Origin: Deltaproteobacteria bacterium | GTDB lineage: Bacteria; Desulfobacterota; Deferrisomatia; Deferrisomatales; BM512 | Length of the DNA: 64,000 nt | Direction: 5' to 3' | NCBI GenBank assembly: GCA_002869015.1 | Contig: PKTT01000003.1 | Span: 1 to 64,000 of the forward strand | Shown here: in pieces, positions 1 through 7,623 of the stretch | Layout of the letters: each line of letters opens with the position of its first letter | Numbering within the stretch: position 1 is the stretch's first letter | Notes under the pieces: generated by a model | What the model was told of the DNA's origin: nothing | Database searches by the model: none | What the model saw: only the letters and a program-made list of their open reading frames with translations | Position numbers and translations under genes: made by a program

Positions 1-69
1 GACCCCAACTTCTGCACCGGCTGTTCCGTTTGCGCCCAGGTGTGTAAGTTCGATGCCATCGTAAAATAG
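1..69 (+). CDS. iorA: Indolepyruvate ferredoxin oxidoreductase alpha subunit, C-terminal end (partial)
   Basis: Only the last 22 codons lie in the window, and the gene is cut by the left edge. The visible residues carry a ferredoxin-type cluster motif, C-T-G-C-S-V-C-A-Q-V-C, ending in FDAIVK. This matches the C-terminal 4Fe-4S domain of IorA, the thiamine-diphosphate subunit that oxidatively decarboxylates aryl pyruvates to aryl-CoA. The assignment rests mainly on the next gene, an IorB-type beta subunit 34 bp downstream. Another ferredoxin-tailed oxidoreductase subunit is possible, since too little is visible to tell. Confidence 0.7.
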   Translation, partial: DPNFCTGCSVCAQVCKFDAIVK

Positions 70-103
70 CGCGAGAAACGGAAAGTTAAAGGAGAATATA
101 GAT

Positions 104-679
104 ATGAAGACAATAAATATCCTGCTCGCCGGTGTCGGGGGACAAGGGGTGCTCCTCGCCTCCAAAATTCTCTCCGAAGCGGCTTTGGTACAAGGCCTCG
201 ATATAAAGCAGAGCGAAGTTCACGGCATGAGCCAGCGCGGCGGGTCGGTTGTCAGCCATGTGCGCATCGGAGACAAGGTCCACTCTCCGCTTGTGCCCGA
301 TGGCTCCTGCGATATCCTAGTAGGGTTCGAGCCGCTGGAGGGCCTTCGCCACTCCCACAATGTTGCCGCTGACGGAACCCTCATCTATGCGCTGGACCGC
401 ATCAACCCCTCCACCGTTTCGGCCGGCTTTGCCGAATATCCGGCGGATACCGAGGAACAGTTAAAAGCGTTGCCAATAAAGACGATTGGTGTCCCCGCGG
501 CCAAATACGCAGAAGAAGCCGGTACACGCAGAGCTGCAAATGTGGTATTGGTAGGGGTGATGTCAAATTTGTTTGATTTTAAAACGGATGTTTGGGAAAA
601 GGCTCTAAAGGCGTCTGTCCCGGCGAAGGTGCTCGATACCAATATTAAAGCCTTCGAGCTGGGTAAGAAGCATATATAA
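104..679 (+). CDS. iorB: Indolepyruvate ferredoxin oxidoreductase beta subunit
   Basis: A 191-residue protein of the pyruvate:ferredoxin oxidoreductase gamma-domain family, at the usual IorB length. It opens with a glycine-rich segment (LLAGVGGQGVLLASKIL) and then the SEVHGMSQRGG stretch typical of these subunits. With IorA it oxidises indolepyruvate and related aryl pyruvates to aryl-acetyl-CoA and reduces ferredoxin in the cytoplasm. The start has a good Shine-Dalgarno (AAGGAG, about 10 nt upstream). It follows iorA closely and is followed 34 bp later by a TRAP binding protein, so aromatic 2-oxoacid metabolism may be co-expressed with that transporter; this link is inferred from position only. 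Confidence 0.88.
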   Translation: MKTINILLAGVGGQGVLLASKILSEAALVQGLDIKQSEVHGMSQRGGSVVSHVRIGDKVHSPLVPDGSCDILVGFEPLEGLRHSHNVAADGTLIYALDRINPSTVSAGFAEYPADTEEQLKALPIKTIGVPAAKYAEEAGTRRAANVVLVGVMSNLFDFKTDVWEKALKASVPAKVLDTNIKAFELGKKHI

Positions 680-713
680 ACCCCGTTTTACACCCAACAA
701 GAGGAGCACAACG

Positions 714-1772
714 ATGAAACAGATTAAAAGGATGGTAATCCTGGTTGCCCTGCTGGCGATGGCGCTGGTACCGGCTCTGGGCTTTGCAGCCTCCCCCGCC
801 GAGATGCTGGCGGCATGGAAGCCCAAATTCGACCCCTCCGGGGCAAAGTACGTTATGAAGGTTTCAAACGTATCTCACCCCGTGCTTGAGGGCGTCGGCG
901 CAGGATACAGGATTCGCGACCGTCTCTGGGAAGAGACCAACGGACAGATTTACTTCGATTACTACCCCCTCTCACAGCTTGGCGGTGAGGTGGAAGTTTT
1001 GAACCAGCTCATGATGGGCTCCGTTCAGGGGATGCTCTGCTCCTCCGTCGCAGCGGCCAACCTTGGCCCCAAGCTCGGCGTCGTCAACCTCCCCTTTCTG
1101 GTCAACTCCTTTGATAAGCTTGACAAGTTCGTCAGCGACAAAGAGATCTTTCAGCCCTTCCTCGATGGCGCGCTTGATAAGGGCGTAATGGCCGTTGACA
1201 TCACCGGCTACGGCAACTACGGCTGGGCTACGACCTCCCCCGTCAAAACTATCGCTGACGCCAAGACCCTCAAGTTCCGCATCGCAGAGGCTCCCGTCAA
1301 CAAGAGCCTTTACGCAGCCTGGGGCCTAAACCCGGTTGTTATGCCCTGGCCGGACGTACCCGTCGCCCTCAAGCAGGGCGTTATAGATGGCCTCGACCAC
1401 ACCCCGATGGTCTGCAATATCACCAAGAAGTTTGAGGTGGCGAAGTACTTCACGCAGATCAACTACGCTCAGGGCCTCTTCATCCACCTGGTCAACAAGG
1501 CTTGGTTCGACTCTCTTCCCGCAGACCTCCAGAAGACCCTTGTCAAGGTCATCCAGGAAGAGTGCGCAAATACCCGCGAGCTGACCCGCAAGCAGGAGGA
1601 CGAGCAGATCGCCAAGGCCAAGGCCGCCGGTATCGAATTCTTCACGCTCCCAGAGGCTGACATGGCTACCCTTAGGAAAGAGGGCGCCACGGTCATAAAA
1701 GAGTGGGAGAAGGAAATCGGCGCCGACTACCTGAAGAAGGTTGAGGAAGCACTGGACTACAAGGCAATGTAA
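714..1772 (+). CDS. dctP: TRAP transporter solute-binding protein (DctP family)
   Basis: A 352-residue periplasmic binding protein. It starts with a basic n-region and a hydrophobic stretch ending GFAAS, a typical Sec signal with cleavage near residue 25. The DctP fold is recognisable from the conserved arginine region (KFRIAEAPVNKS, the ligand carboxylate clamp in this family) and the downstream ALKQGVIDGLDH segment that usually forms the second lobe. It should deliver an organic acid to the DctQM membrane subunits encoded next. The ligand cannot be read from sequence; position beside iorAB hints at an aromatic or keto acid. A strong hairpin lies between it and dctQ. Confidence 0.93.
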   Translation: MKQIKRMVILVALLAMALVPALGFAASPAEMLAAWKPKFDPSGAKYVMKVSNVSHPVLEGVGAGYRIRDRLWEETNGQIYFDYYPLSQLGGEVEVLNQLMMGSVQGMLCSSVAAANLGPKLGVVNLPFLVNSFDKLDKFVSDKEIFQPFLDGALDKGVMAVDITGYGNYGWATTSPVKTIADAKTLKFRIAEAPVNKSLYAAWGLNPVVMPWPDVPVALKQGVIDGLDHTPMVCNITKKFEVAKYFTQINYAQGLFIHLVNKAWFDSLPADLQKTLVKVIQEECANTRELTRKQEDEQIAKAKAAGIEFFTLPEADMATLRKEGATVIKEWEKEIGADYLKKVEEALDYKAM

Positions 1773-1788
1773 TTTAAGCGCTACAGTC

Positions 1789-1818
1789 AAACCGGGGGCA
1801 AGAGATTGCCCCCGGTTT
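1789..1818 (+). terminator. Intra-operon hairpin between dctP and dctQ
   Basis: A perfect 13-bp stem (AAACCGGGGGCAA paired with TTGCCCCCGGTTT) closes a GAGA tetraloop. It lies 17 nt after the dctP stop and is followed by only a weak T-rich run. It is best read as a partial terminator or 3'-end stabiliser that keeps the binding protein more abundant than the permease subunits. This arrangement is well known for binding-protein transporters; the function here is inferred. Confidence 0.75.
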
Positions 1819-1840
1819 ACCTTTATTATGGGAACAGACG

Positions 1841-2362
1841 ATGTTTCGTAAAGCTCTTTACTACCTTGACAAGGCCATCACCTTGTTTGAGGAATGGACG
1901 CTCTTTTTGACGGTGTCGGCAGCACTTGTCACCCTCTTCGTGAGCGTCGCTATGCGTTTCGGCGCAAGGTACGGCATAACCTCAACCCTGGCCTGGCCCG
2001 AAGAGTTCGTGCGCGAGGTCATCGTCTACTCCACATTCGTGGGGTGTGTCGCCGCGGTGAAGTCACGCTCTTTAATCCGCGTTGACGCGCTGCCGAATAT
2101 AGTCAAAAGCTGGAAAAAGCCGCTGGAGATACTATCGAATATAACGATGGTCTTTTTCGCCGTTTTTATAACATGGTTCGGCGTGAAGATGGCGCTCTTT
2201 CAGTACAAAATGGGTATGAGCACAATCATCCTCAAAATACCTCAGGTATGCCTCTACTCGATTCTTCCGATAATGGGGATTGGGATGCTTTGCAGACTGT
2301 TGCAAGTGTTTTACGAGGATATAACCGGCACCAAGGTTAGCGATCTGGAAGCGGGAGGCTAA
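1841..2362 (+). CDS. dctQ: TRAP transporter small permease subunit (DctQ family)
   Basis: A 173-residue membrane protein with four hydrophobic segments, the DctQ topology. It shows the family hallmark of an early helix followed by WPEEFVREVIVY and a CVAAVKSRSLIRVDAL segment, where DctQ proteins typically carry the E-E/R-x-H/R-x-x-V signature. It partners with the large permease encoded 6 bp downstream and with the DctP protein upstream to form a Na+ or H+ driven uptake system. The ATG at 1841 follows a purine-rich stretch, and no better in-frame start is evident. Confidence 0.9.
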   Translation: MFRKALYYLDKAITLFEEWTLFLTVSAALVTLFVSVAMRFGARYGITSTLAWPEEFVREVIVYSTFVGCVAAVKSRSLIRVDALPNIVKSWKKPLEILSNITMVFFAVFITWFGVKMALFQYKMGMSTIILKIPQVCLYSILPIMGIGMLCRLLQVFYEDITGTKVSDLEAGG

Positions 2363-2368
2363 CGGCAC

Positions 2369-3682
2369 ATGGATACATCAATATTCTTTGCCCTTGGGCT
2401 TTTGCTCATTTTCCTCGCGCTGACAGTGCCGGTCTATCTGGCGCTATTCGCCACCGGCGTTCTTGGGTTGGTTTTCCTCTCCAACTCGATGCTCCCCTTC
2501 GATGTTCAGGCTTTGCAGCTTGTAGACGCCTTCTATAAGAGTATGGACAAATTCCCCCTTGTGGTGGTGCTATTCTTCATACTCTGCGGGAACATAATGA
2601 CCTCTGGGACAATCGTGGACAAGCTTATCAAGGTCGCCAAAGCGGTCGTAGGCTTCTTCCCCGGCGGGCTCGGCATGGCTGGAATTCTCGCTTGCGGGCT
2701 TTTCGGCGCGATCTCCGGCTCCACGGTCGCAACGGTCGTCGCTATCGGCAGCTTCATGATCCCCGCGCTCGTTGCAGAGGGCTACGATGAGAAGTACGCG
2801 GTTGGCGTTATGACGACCTCGCCGATTCTCGGCATCGTTATCCCGCCCTCCATCTCGATGATCCTCTACGCGATGATAACCAACGATTCGCTTGAAGCGC
2901 TCTTCATGACGGGCTTTGTTCCCGGCGTCCTTATCATCCTCAGCTTTTGCATCTACACCTACGTTGTCTGTAAGCGCGGCGGCATGAAGATGCAGAAGAT
3001 TATCCCCTTCGCCGAGTTCGTAAAGATAATGAAGGAGGGGATGTGGGCGCTGCTCCTGCCGATACTTATCTTCGGGGGCATCTTTTCAGGCGTCTTTACG
3101 GCGAATGAGGCTGCGGTAATAGCATGCGTCTACGCTTTCATCGTGGAGATATTCATCCACAAGGACATGACCTTCAGGCAGGCAAAGAAGGTTATCGTCT
3201 CCTCCGCGGTTACCTCCGCGACGCTGCTGATAATTGTTGCGGGCGCGACGGTCTTCGGAAAGTACCTTACGGTTGAGCGTATACCCGAGATGTTAACTGA
3301 GGCGGTAACCGCCTCAATAAGCTCGAAGGTAATGTTCCTCCTTGTTATGAACATCTTCCTTTTGATCGTCGGCATGTTCATGGACATCATCAGCGCGACG
3401 ATGATCCTGACGCCTGTATTTTTGCCGATGCTCTACCAGTTCGAGATAAATACCCTGCATTTCGGGCTTCTGATGACAATAAACCTTGGTATCGGCTACG
3501 TCACTCCTCCCATGGGGGTCAGCCTCTACATAACTGGAGCGGTGGCGGACAGGGACCTGATCTATGTTACCAAGGCTGTTGCGCCGTTTATCTTTATTCA
3601 GCTCGCAATCCTGGCCATCCTCACCTACTGGCCCGACGTGGTCCTCTTTCTTCCGAGGATTTTTTACCCGGGCGCGTTCTAG
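2369..3682 (+). CDS. dctM: TRAP transporter large permease subunit (DctM family)
   Basis: A 437-residue polytopic membrane protein at the usual DctM length (about 425-440). Family features include the GLFGAISGSTVATVVAIGSFMIPAL region, the PPSISMILYAMIT segment and the matching second-half ITPVFLPML and GYVTPPMGVSLY motifs that form the ion and substrate sites of this elevator-type carrier. It is the transport-catalysing subunit of the TRAP system. The gene starts 6 bp after dctQ, so the two are almost certainly translationally linked. Nothing unusual is seen in length or composition. Confidence 0.94.
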   Translation: MDTSIFFALGLLLIFLALTVPVYLALFATGVLGLVFLSNSMLPFDVQALQLVDAFYKSMDKFPLVVVLFFILCGNIMTSGTIVDKLIKVAKAVVGFFPGGLGMAGILACGLFGAISGSTVATVVAIGSFMIPALVAEGYDEKYAVGVMTTSPILGIVIPPSISMILYAMITNDSLEALFMTGFVPGVLIILSFCIYTYVVCKRGGMKMQKIIPFAEFVKIMKEGMWALLLPILIFGGIFSGVFTANEAAVIACVYAFIVEIFIHKDMTFRQAKKVIVSSAVTSATLLIIVAGATVFGKYLTVERIPEMLTEAVTASISSKVMFLLVMNIFLLIVGMFMDIISATMILTPVFLPMLYQFEINTLHFGLLMTINLGIGYVTPPMGVSLYITGAVADRDLIYVTKAVAPFIFIQLAILAILTYWPDVVLFLPRIFYPGAF

Positions 3683-3706
3683 CCGCCTTAACTTGAGGAG
3701 AGCTAC

Positions 3707-4555
3707 ATGCCTATGTCTGTAAAGATTTTGGTGCCGGTAGAGGATACTGAGGTGAGCAAGGCCGCTGAGGACGCATGCGCCTGCCTGGCAAAGTTTGTCG
3801 GAGCGGAGGTGACGCTCTTTCACACCACCGACATAAGCGGGGTGCAATATAAGAACCTCACGGAGACCCTCCTGGATTCTATACGCGTCAGCGCGAGAAG
3901 CACCGCCCACCGCTATCTAACAGCCCGCTCGGAGGCGATGGCGGCGCGCAGCGGGGTCCTCCCGAGAATTGTCTCGATGGAGGGGGAGCCCGCCGAGTGC
4001 GTAATCAGGGAGGCCAAACGGGGATATGATTTAGTGGTTATGGGAACTGAGGTTCATAGCGATCTCCGCTACATGTTTCTCGGCTCCGTTTCCAGCTCTC
4101 TCATCAAAGAGTCGCCGATTCCCGTGGTCGTTATAAAGAAAAACGGCCCAAATCTTTCGCAGTGCATTGATGGCAAGCCGGTAAAGGCGCTGGTTGCCGT
4201 TGATGACTCCAACGCCTCCAGAAGGTGCGTCGAGGCGCTAGCGAGGTTGGCGATACCCAATGCCTTCGATATCTCCCTGGTTCATGTAATGTCCAAGGAG
4301 TTCCCCACCTCCAAAGACCCGGAGGCTACGCTGGACCGTAATGAAAAGCGGTTGACTCTCGCGGGGTATACCCCGGATACTATCCTCGCCGAGGGCGACC
4401 CCGGCAAGGTCATCGCAGAGATTTGCGAAGTGGAGGGGTTTGAGATGGTCATCGCAGGTAAATCCAGGGGCAACGAGCTCCGGGAAACCCCGGCGATGGC
4501 CGTGGGACACTACCTCTTTCACCACTCCAAGGCCCACCAGATGATAGTCCCATGA
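3707..4555 (+). CDS. Tandem universal stress protein (two UspA domains)
   Basis: A 282-residue cytoplasmic protein made of two UspA-like domains, roughly residues 3-145 and 152-282. The first has VKILVPVEDTEVS at its start and VMGTEVHSDLRYMFLGSVS near its end, resembling the G-x2-G-x9-G-S ATP-binding loop with the second glycine replaced. The second repeats the pattern (VKALVAVDDSNAS). It is the last gene of the iorB-dctPQM run, 24 bp after dctM. Usp proteins are known partners of TRAP systems (TeaD regulates TeaABC), so a role in controlling this transporter is plausible but inferred. A Shine-Dalgarno AGGAG supports the ATG at 3707; ATG 3713 is an alternative. Confidence 0.88.
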   Translation: MPMSVKILVPVEDTEVSKAAEDACACLAKFVGAEVTLFHTTDISGVQYKNLTETLLDSIRVSARSTAHRYLTARSEAMAARSGVLPRIVSMEGEPAECVIREAKRGYDLVVMGTEVHSDLRYMFLGSVSSSLIKESPIPVVVIKKNGPNLSQCIDGKPVKALVAVDDSNASRRCVEALARLAIPNAFDISLVHVMSKEFPTSKDPEATLDRNEKRLTLAGYTPDTILAEGDPGKVIAEICEVEGFEMVIAGKSRGNELRETPAMAVGHYLFHHSKAHQMIVP

Positions 4556-4584
4556 TGGCGATCTGAGGGACAGCCGGAGAGATT

Positions 4585-4623
4585 CCGCGCTCCTTGAGGT
4601 CACCGGGAGCGCGGTTTTTATTT
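4585..4623 (+). terminator. Rho-independent terminator after the TRAP/Usp operon
   Basis: A 9-bp perfect stem (CCGCGCTCC with GGAGCGCGG, loop of 12 nt) is followed by TTTTTATTT. It ends the upstream operon and runs right up to the ATG of the next gene. The regulator gene therefore either depends on readthrough or has a leader that contains the terminator hairpin itself. Confidence 0.85.
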
Positions 4624-6048
4624 ATGGACAACTTTTCAAAACTTACCGAGATACTAGCCGAGGCGATTGGCCCTTACGGTCTCCATGAGACGACCGTTGA
4701 GGCGATAGAGCACCTTGTTGATAACCGTTACGAGGGGCTTATCATTGTCGATGTGAATGGCCGCGTCGTCTACATGAACCGGGAGAATGAAAAGTTCCTT
4801 GGGCTGCCGAGGGGAGGGGCCAAGGGGCGGCACATTACAGAGCTGATACCGTCCAGCCGGCTGCACATCGTCTGCCGTGAGGGCAAAGCGGAGGTTGCGC
4901 AGATTCAGGAGGTTGACGGCGTTCTCAAGGTCTCCTCAAGAATCCCCATACGGAAGGATGGCAAGGTGATTGGCGCCATGGGCTCAATCATCTTCCATGA
5001 CGTAAAGGAGGTGGACAAGCTCTCGCGCCGGGTTAAAGTCCTTGAAGACCAAGTCGCGGTATACCAAAAGCGCCTCAAAGCAGTGCCCCAGCGTCAGCGC
5101 TATACATTTGAGAATATCCTAGGCGTAAGCGAGGCGATGCGCCGCACCACCTCCTTGGCGAAGCAGCTCTCCGCCTCCGGGGCGGATGTCCTTATCAGCG
5201 GGGAGACCGGCACCGGCAAGGAGCTCTTCGCCCACGCGATCCACAACGACAGCAACCGAGGTAATGGACCCTTCGTAAGGCTGAACTGTACGACGATCCC
5301 CCGCGAGCTAGCCGACAGCGAACTCTTCGGCTATGAGCCGGGGTCATTCTCAGGAGCCAAGCGAGAGGGGCAGGTGGGTAAGTTCGAGCAGGCCCACGGC
5401 GGAACAATCTTTCTCGATGAGATTGGCGACCTGCCCCTTGAAATCCAGGGTAAGCTCCTTCGCGTCCTTCAGGAGCGAGAGGTTGAGAGGATTGGAGGCA
5501 GCTCAATAAGATATGTTGACTTCCGCCTTATCGCCGCATCAAATATAGACTTGAAAGAGCTTACGGAGCAGGGCAAGTTTAGATTGGACCTCTACTTTAG
5601 GCTCTCCAAAATGCTCCTGCATATCCCCCCGTTGAGGGAACGCCCGGATGATATCCCCCTCTACGTCCGTCACTTCCTCGATACCCGCTTTACCTTTGAG
5701 GGGCGCCAGAGAGAGATAGCGCCGGAGGCAATGGACGCGCTCACACGTTACAGCTGGCCCGGCAATGCGCGTGAGCTTATGAACGTCATTGAGCGCGTGG
5801 CCTGGAACGCTAAGGGGCCCGAGATAAGCCTTGAAGATCTGCCGGCCGTAGTCCTTACCAACCAGAGTAAGCCCCACTCTCAAGAGGCGCCGCTTTCATT
5901 GGCGGAGACAGTGGAAGCTGCCGAACGCGACCTCATAACCCGCGTCCTTACCCTCACTGGAGGCAACAAAAAGCGAGCTGCCTCTATACTCGGAATCCAC
6001 CGAACCACCCTCTACGAGAAACTTTCAAAATACGGCCTCCTTCAGTGA
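4624..6048 (+). CDS. Sigma-54 dependent activator with PAS sensor and Fis-type HTH
   Basis: A 474-residue NtrC-family activator. An N-terminal PAS domain (about residues 30-125) is the likely ligand sensor, followed by a short coiled coil (130-155). The AAA+ core has Walker A GETGTGKE (193-200) and a Walker B at GGTIFLDEIGD. The loop that contacts sigma-54 reads GSFSGA instead of the usual GAFTGA. The C-terminal Fis-type helix-turn-helix spans about residues 430-474. The ORF track starts at a TTG (4594) inside the terminator; I prefer the ATG at 4624. It lies directly upstream of the glutaryl-CoA operon, which has a consensus sigma-54 promoter and repeated dyads, so it probably controls that operon. 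Confidence 0.93.
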   Translation: MDNFSKLTEILAEAIGPYGLHETTVEAIEHLVDNRYEGLIIVDVNGRVVYMNRENEKFLGLPRGGAKGRHITELIPSSRLHIVCREGKAEVAQIQEVDGVLKVSSRIPIRKDGKVIGAMGSIIFHDVKEVDKLSRRVKVLEDQVAVYQKRLKAVPQRQRYTFENILGVSEAMRRTTSLAKQLSASGADVLISGETGTGKELFAHAIHNDSNRGNGPFVRLNCTTIPRELADSELFGYEPGSFSGAKREGQVGKFEQAHGGTIFLDEIGDLPLEIQGKLLRVLQEREVERIGGSSIRYVDFRLIAASNIDLKELTEQGKFRLDLYFRLSKMLLHIPPLRERPDDIPLYVRHFLDTRFTFEGRQREIAPEAMDALTRYSWPGNARELMNVIERVAWNAKGPEISLEDLPAVVLTNQSKPHSQEAPLSLAETVEAAERDLITRVLTLTGGNKKRAASILGIHRTTLYEKLSKYGLLQ

Positions 6049-6070
6049 AATAGCCCTTTTAGGTCAGCGG

Positions 6071-6106
6071 TGTAGCATATGCGGTACATGTAGTGAAAAT
6101 GCTACA
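6071..6106. promoter_or_regulatory. Two adjoining dyads, probable upstream activator sites
   Basis: Two 18-bp elements lie end to end. The first reads TGTAG-N8-GTACA (6071-6088), the second TGTAG-N8-CTACA (6089-6106). The outer arms also form a longer palindrome, GTGTAGCAT to ATGCTACAC. The spacing matches a third copy at 6170. They sit about 200 bp upstream of the predicted transcription start, a normal distance for enhancer-type sites bound by the Fis HTH of a sigma-54 activator. Confidence 0.72.
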
Positions 6107-6169
6107 CGTTTGCTATAACCCCACGCCCCATGGGCTTTGTAGCCTTGTGAAGCAAGGTACAGCTTGGCG

Positions 6170-6187
6170 TGTAGCGTTATCGCTACA
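6170..6187. promoter_or_regulatory. Third dyad, TGTAG-N8-CTACA, probable activator site
   Basis: This is a perfect palindrome: GTGTAGCG-TTAT-CGCTACAC, extending to 6169-6188. It has the same TGTAG-N8-CTACA geometry as the copy at 6089-6106. Its centre lies about 95 bp upstream of the -24 element. An imperfect hairpin-like sequence (TGTAGCCTTG ... CAAGGTACA, 6138-6161) sits between the two site clusters and may be a degenerate further copy. Confidence 0.75.
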
Positions 6188-6271
6188 CTTATCTGGTCGA
6201 ATTGATTGACCAGGTTCCTTGTTCGCCTGTAAGTATCTAATAATACAGCTAAAAATATTATAAAACAATGG

Positions 6272-6287
6272 TGGCACGCCTCTTGCT
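6272..6287 (+). promoter_or_regulatory. Sigma-54 (-24/-12) promoter of the glutaryl-CoA operon
   Basis: The sequence TGGCACGCCTCTTGCT matches the sigma-54 consensus TGGCAC-N5-TTGCW at every conserved position, with the GG and GC exactly 12 bp apart. Transcription should begin near 6297. That falls after the ATG at 6288 used in the ORF track, so the first gene must start further downstream. No competing sigma-70 promoter is obvious here. Confidence 0.92.
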
Positions 6288-6338
6288 ATGTTAAGTCGGC
6301 TCACAATCAATGGGCGGCAGGCCCAAGTGGAGACGATG

Positions 6339-6473
6339 ATGACGGAAGCATTCGGCATACTTTTCGGGGGCATAGTTAGCGTCTTTTGCGGGATGGCGCT
6401 GCTTTACATTTCGATTAAGGTTACCGGCAAAGCTGTAGCCAAAGTAACGAGCGGGGAGAAATCCGATGGATAA
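6339..6473 (+). CDS. gcdD: Small single-span subunit of the Na+-pumping decarboxylase (OadG/GcdD-like)
   Basis: A 44-residue protein with one transmembrane helix (about residues 7-27) followed by a basic, polar tail (KAVAKVTSGEKSDG). Size, topology and position just before the beta subunit fit the small delta/gamma subunit that anchors the carboxyltransferase to the membrane in oxaloacetate and glutaconyl-CoA decarboxylases. GTGGAGA lies just upstream of two adjacent ATGs; spacing favours 6339 over 6336. The ORF-track start at 6288 would precede the sigma-54 transcription start and is rejected. It overlaps gcdB by 8 bp, so translation is coupled. Assignment rests on context and topology rather than strong sequence identity. 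Confidence 0.75.
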   Translation: MTEAFGILFGGIVSVFCGMALLYISIKVTGKAVAKVTSGEKSDG

Positions 6474-7596
6474 CAGCATAGTCTCCTCACTCACTTCGGT
6501 TTTTACAAGCAGCGGCTTCACCGCTGTGACATGGCAGGGCTGTGTGATGTGGGCGCTGGCGCTTGGACTTCTCTACCTCGCAATCAAGAAAAAATTCGAG
6601 CCGCTCCTCCTTTTGCCGATAGCTTTCGGTATTATATCGGCCAATTTACCCATGACCGGCCTGATGGAGCCGGGTCACGGCCTGCTTTGGCAGTTTTACG
6701 CCTATGGCATAAAGAGCGAGGTTATCCCCCCGATTATTTTTCTGGGGCTTGGCGCCCTTACGGATTTCGGCCCGATGCTCAGTCAGCCAAGGCTCATATT
6801 TTTGGGCGCCGGGGCACAGGTTGGCGTCTTCGTAACGTTCTTTGGCGCTCACCTTATTGGGTTCAACCTCTCCGAGGCTGCGACAATAGGTATAATCGGC
6901 GGAGCTGACGGGCCGACGACAATTTTCCTCGCCACCAAACTCGCTCCCCATCTCTTAGGGACTGTTGCAGTAGCTGCATACTCCTATATGGCGCTTGTTC
7001 CGCTCATTCAGCCTCCGATTATGAAGCTGATGACCAGCGAGGATGAGCGCAAGATAAGGATGAAGCCCTCCCGTAAGGTGCACCCCGTCGAGAAGATACT
7101 TTTCCCGATAATTTCGGCGATGCTCCTCATACTGCTGATTCCGGCCTCCGCGCCCCTTATGGCGATGTTCATGCTGGGCAACCTATTCCGTGAGTCCAAG
7201 GTGGTTGAGCGCCTCGTTGAGGCCAGCCAAAATGAGCTTATGAATATCGCGACGATCTTCCTTGGTGTCTCGGTCGGCGCGACGATGAACGCCGAAAACT
7301 TTCTTACCCCCAAGGTTATATTCGTCTTCTTCCTTGGCTTGGCCGCCTTCGCCGTTTCAACTGCGAGCGGAATACTGATAGCCAAGGGGATGAATTTGTT
7401 CAGCAAAGATAAGATAAATCCTCTCCTCGGCGCAGCTGGCGTTTCGGCCGTCCCAATGGCGGCGCGTGTCGTTCACAAGGTTGGCACCGAGGCTGACAAG
7501 AGAAACTATCTCCTCATGTATGCCATGGCACCGAATATAGCCGGGGTAATCGGAACTCTCATCGCGGCGGGCGTCTTTGTCTCGCTGCTCAAATGA
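6466..7596 (+). CDS. gcdB: Glutaconyl-CoA decarboxylase beta subunit, Na+-translocating
   Basis: A 376-residue polytopic membrane protein of the OadB/MmdB/GcdB family, near the lower end of the family's usual length. The conserved core GIIGGADGPTTIF holds the aspartate that binds Na+ and takes part in carboxybiotin decarboxylation in OadB. The following AAYSYMALVPLIQPPI segment is equally characteristic. It decarboxylates the carboxybiotin on GcdC and exports about two Na+ per turnover (family knowledge). The choice of glutaconyl-CoA over oxaloacetate or methylmalonyl-CoA comes from the carboxyltransferase and dehydrogenase encoded in the same operon. Confidence 0.93.
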   Translation: MDNSIVSSLTSVFTSSGFTAVTWQGCVMWALALGLLYLAIKKKFEPLLLLPIAFGIISANLPMTGLMEPGHGLLWQFYAYGIKSEVIPPIIFLGLGALTDFGPMLSQPRLIFLGAGAQVGVFVTFFGAHLIGFNLSEAATIGIIGGADGPTTIFLATKLAPHLLGTVAVAAYSYMALVPLIQPPIMKLMTSEDERKIRMKPSRKVHPVEKILFPIISAMLLILLIPASAPLMAMFMLGNLFRESKVVERLVEASQNELMNIATIFLGVSVGATMNAENFLTPKVIFVFFLGLAAFAVSTASGILIAKGMNLFSKDKINPLLGAAGVSAVPMAARVVHKVGTEADKRNYLLMYAMAPNIAGVIGTLIAAGVFVSLLK

Positions 7597-7623
7597 CACT
7601 GATCATTGGAAAGGTAAAGAACG

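Noticed and set aside
4594-4623. TTG start of the sigma-54 activator in the ORF track
   Set aside because: It lies inside the loop of a clear terminator hairpin; ATG 4624 gives the normal protein.
6288-6338. N-terminal extension of the small decarboxylase subunit (ATG 6288)
   Set aside because: It begins before the expected sigma-54 transcription start near 6297, lacks a ribosome site and adds residues atypical of the family.
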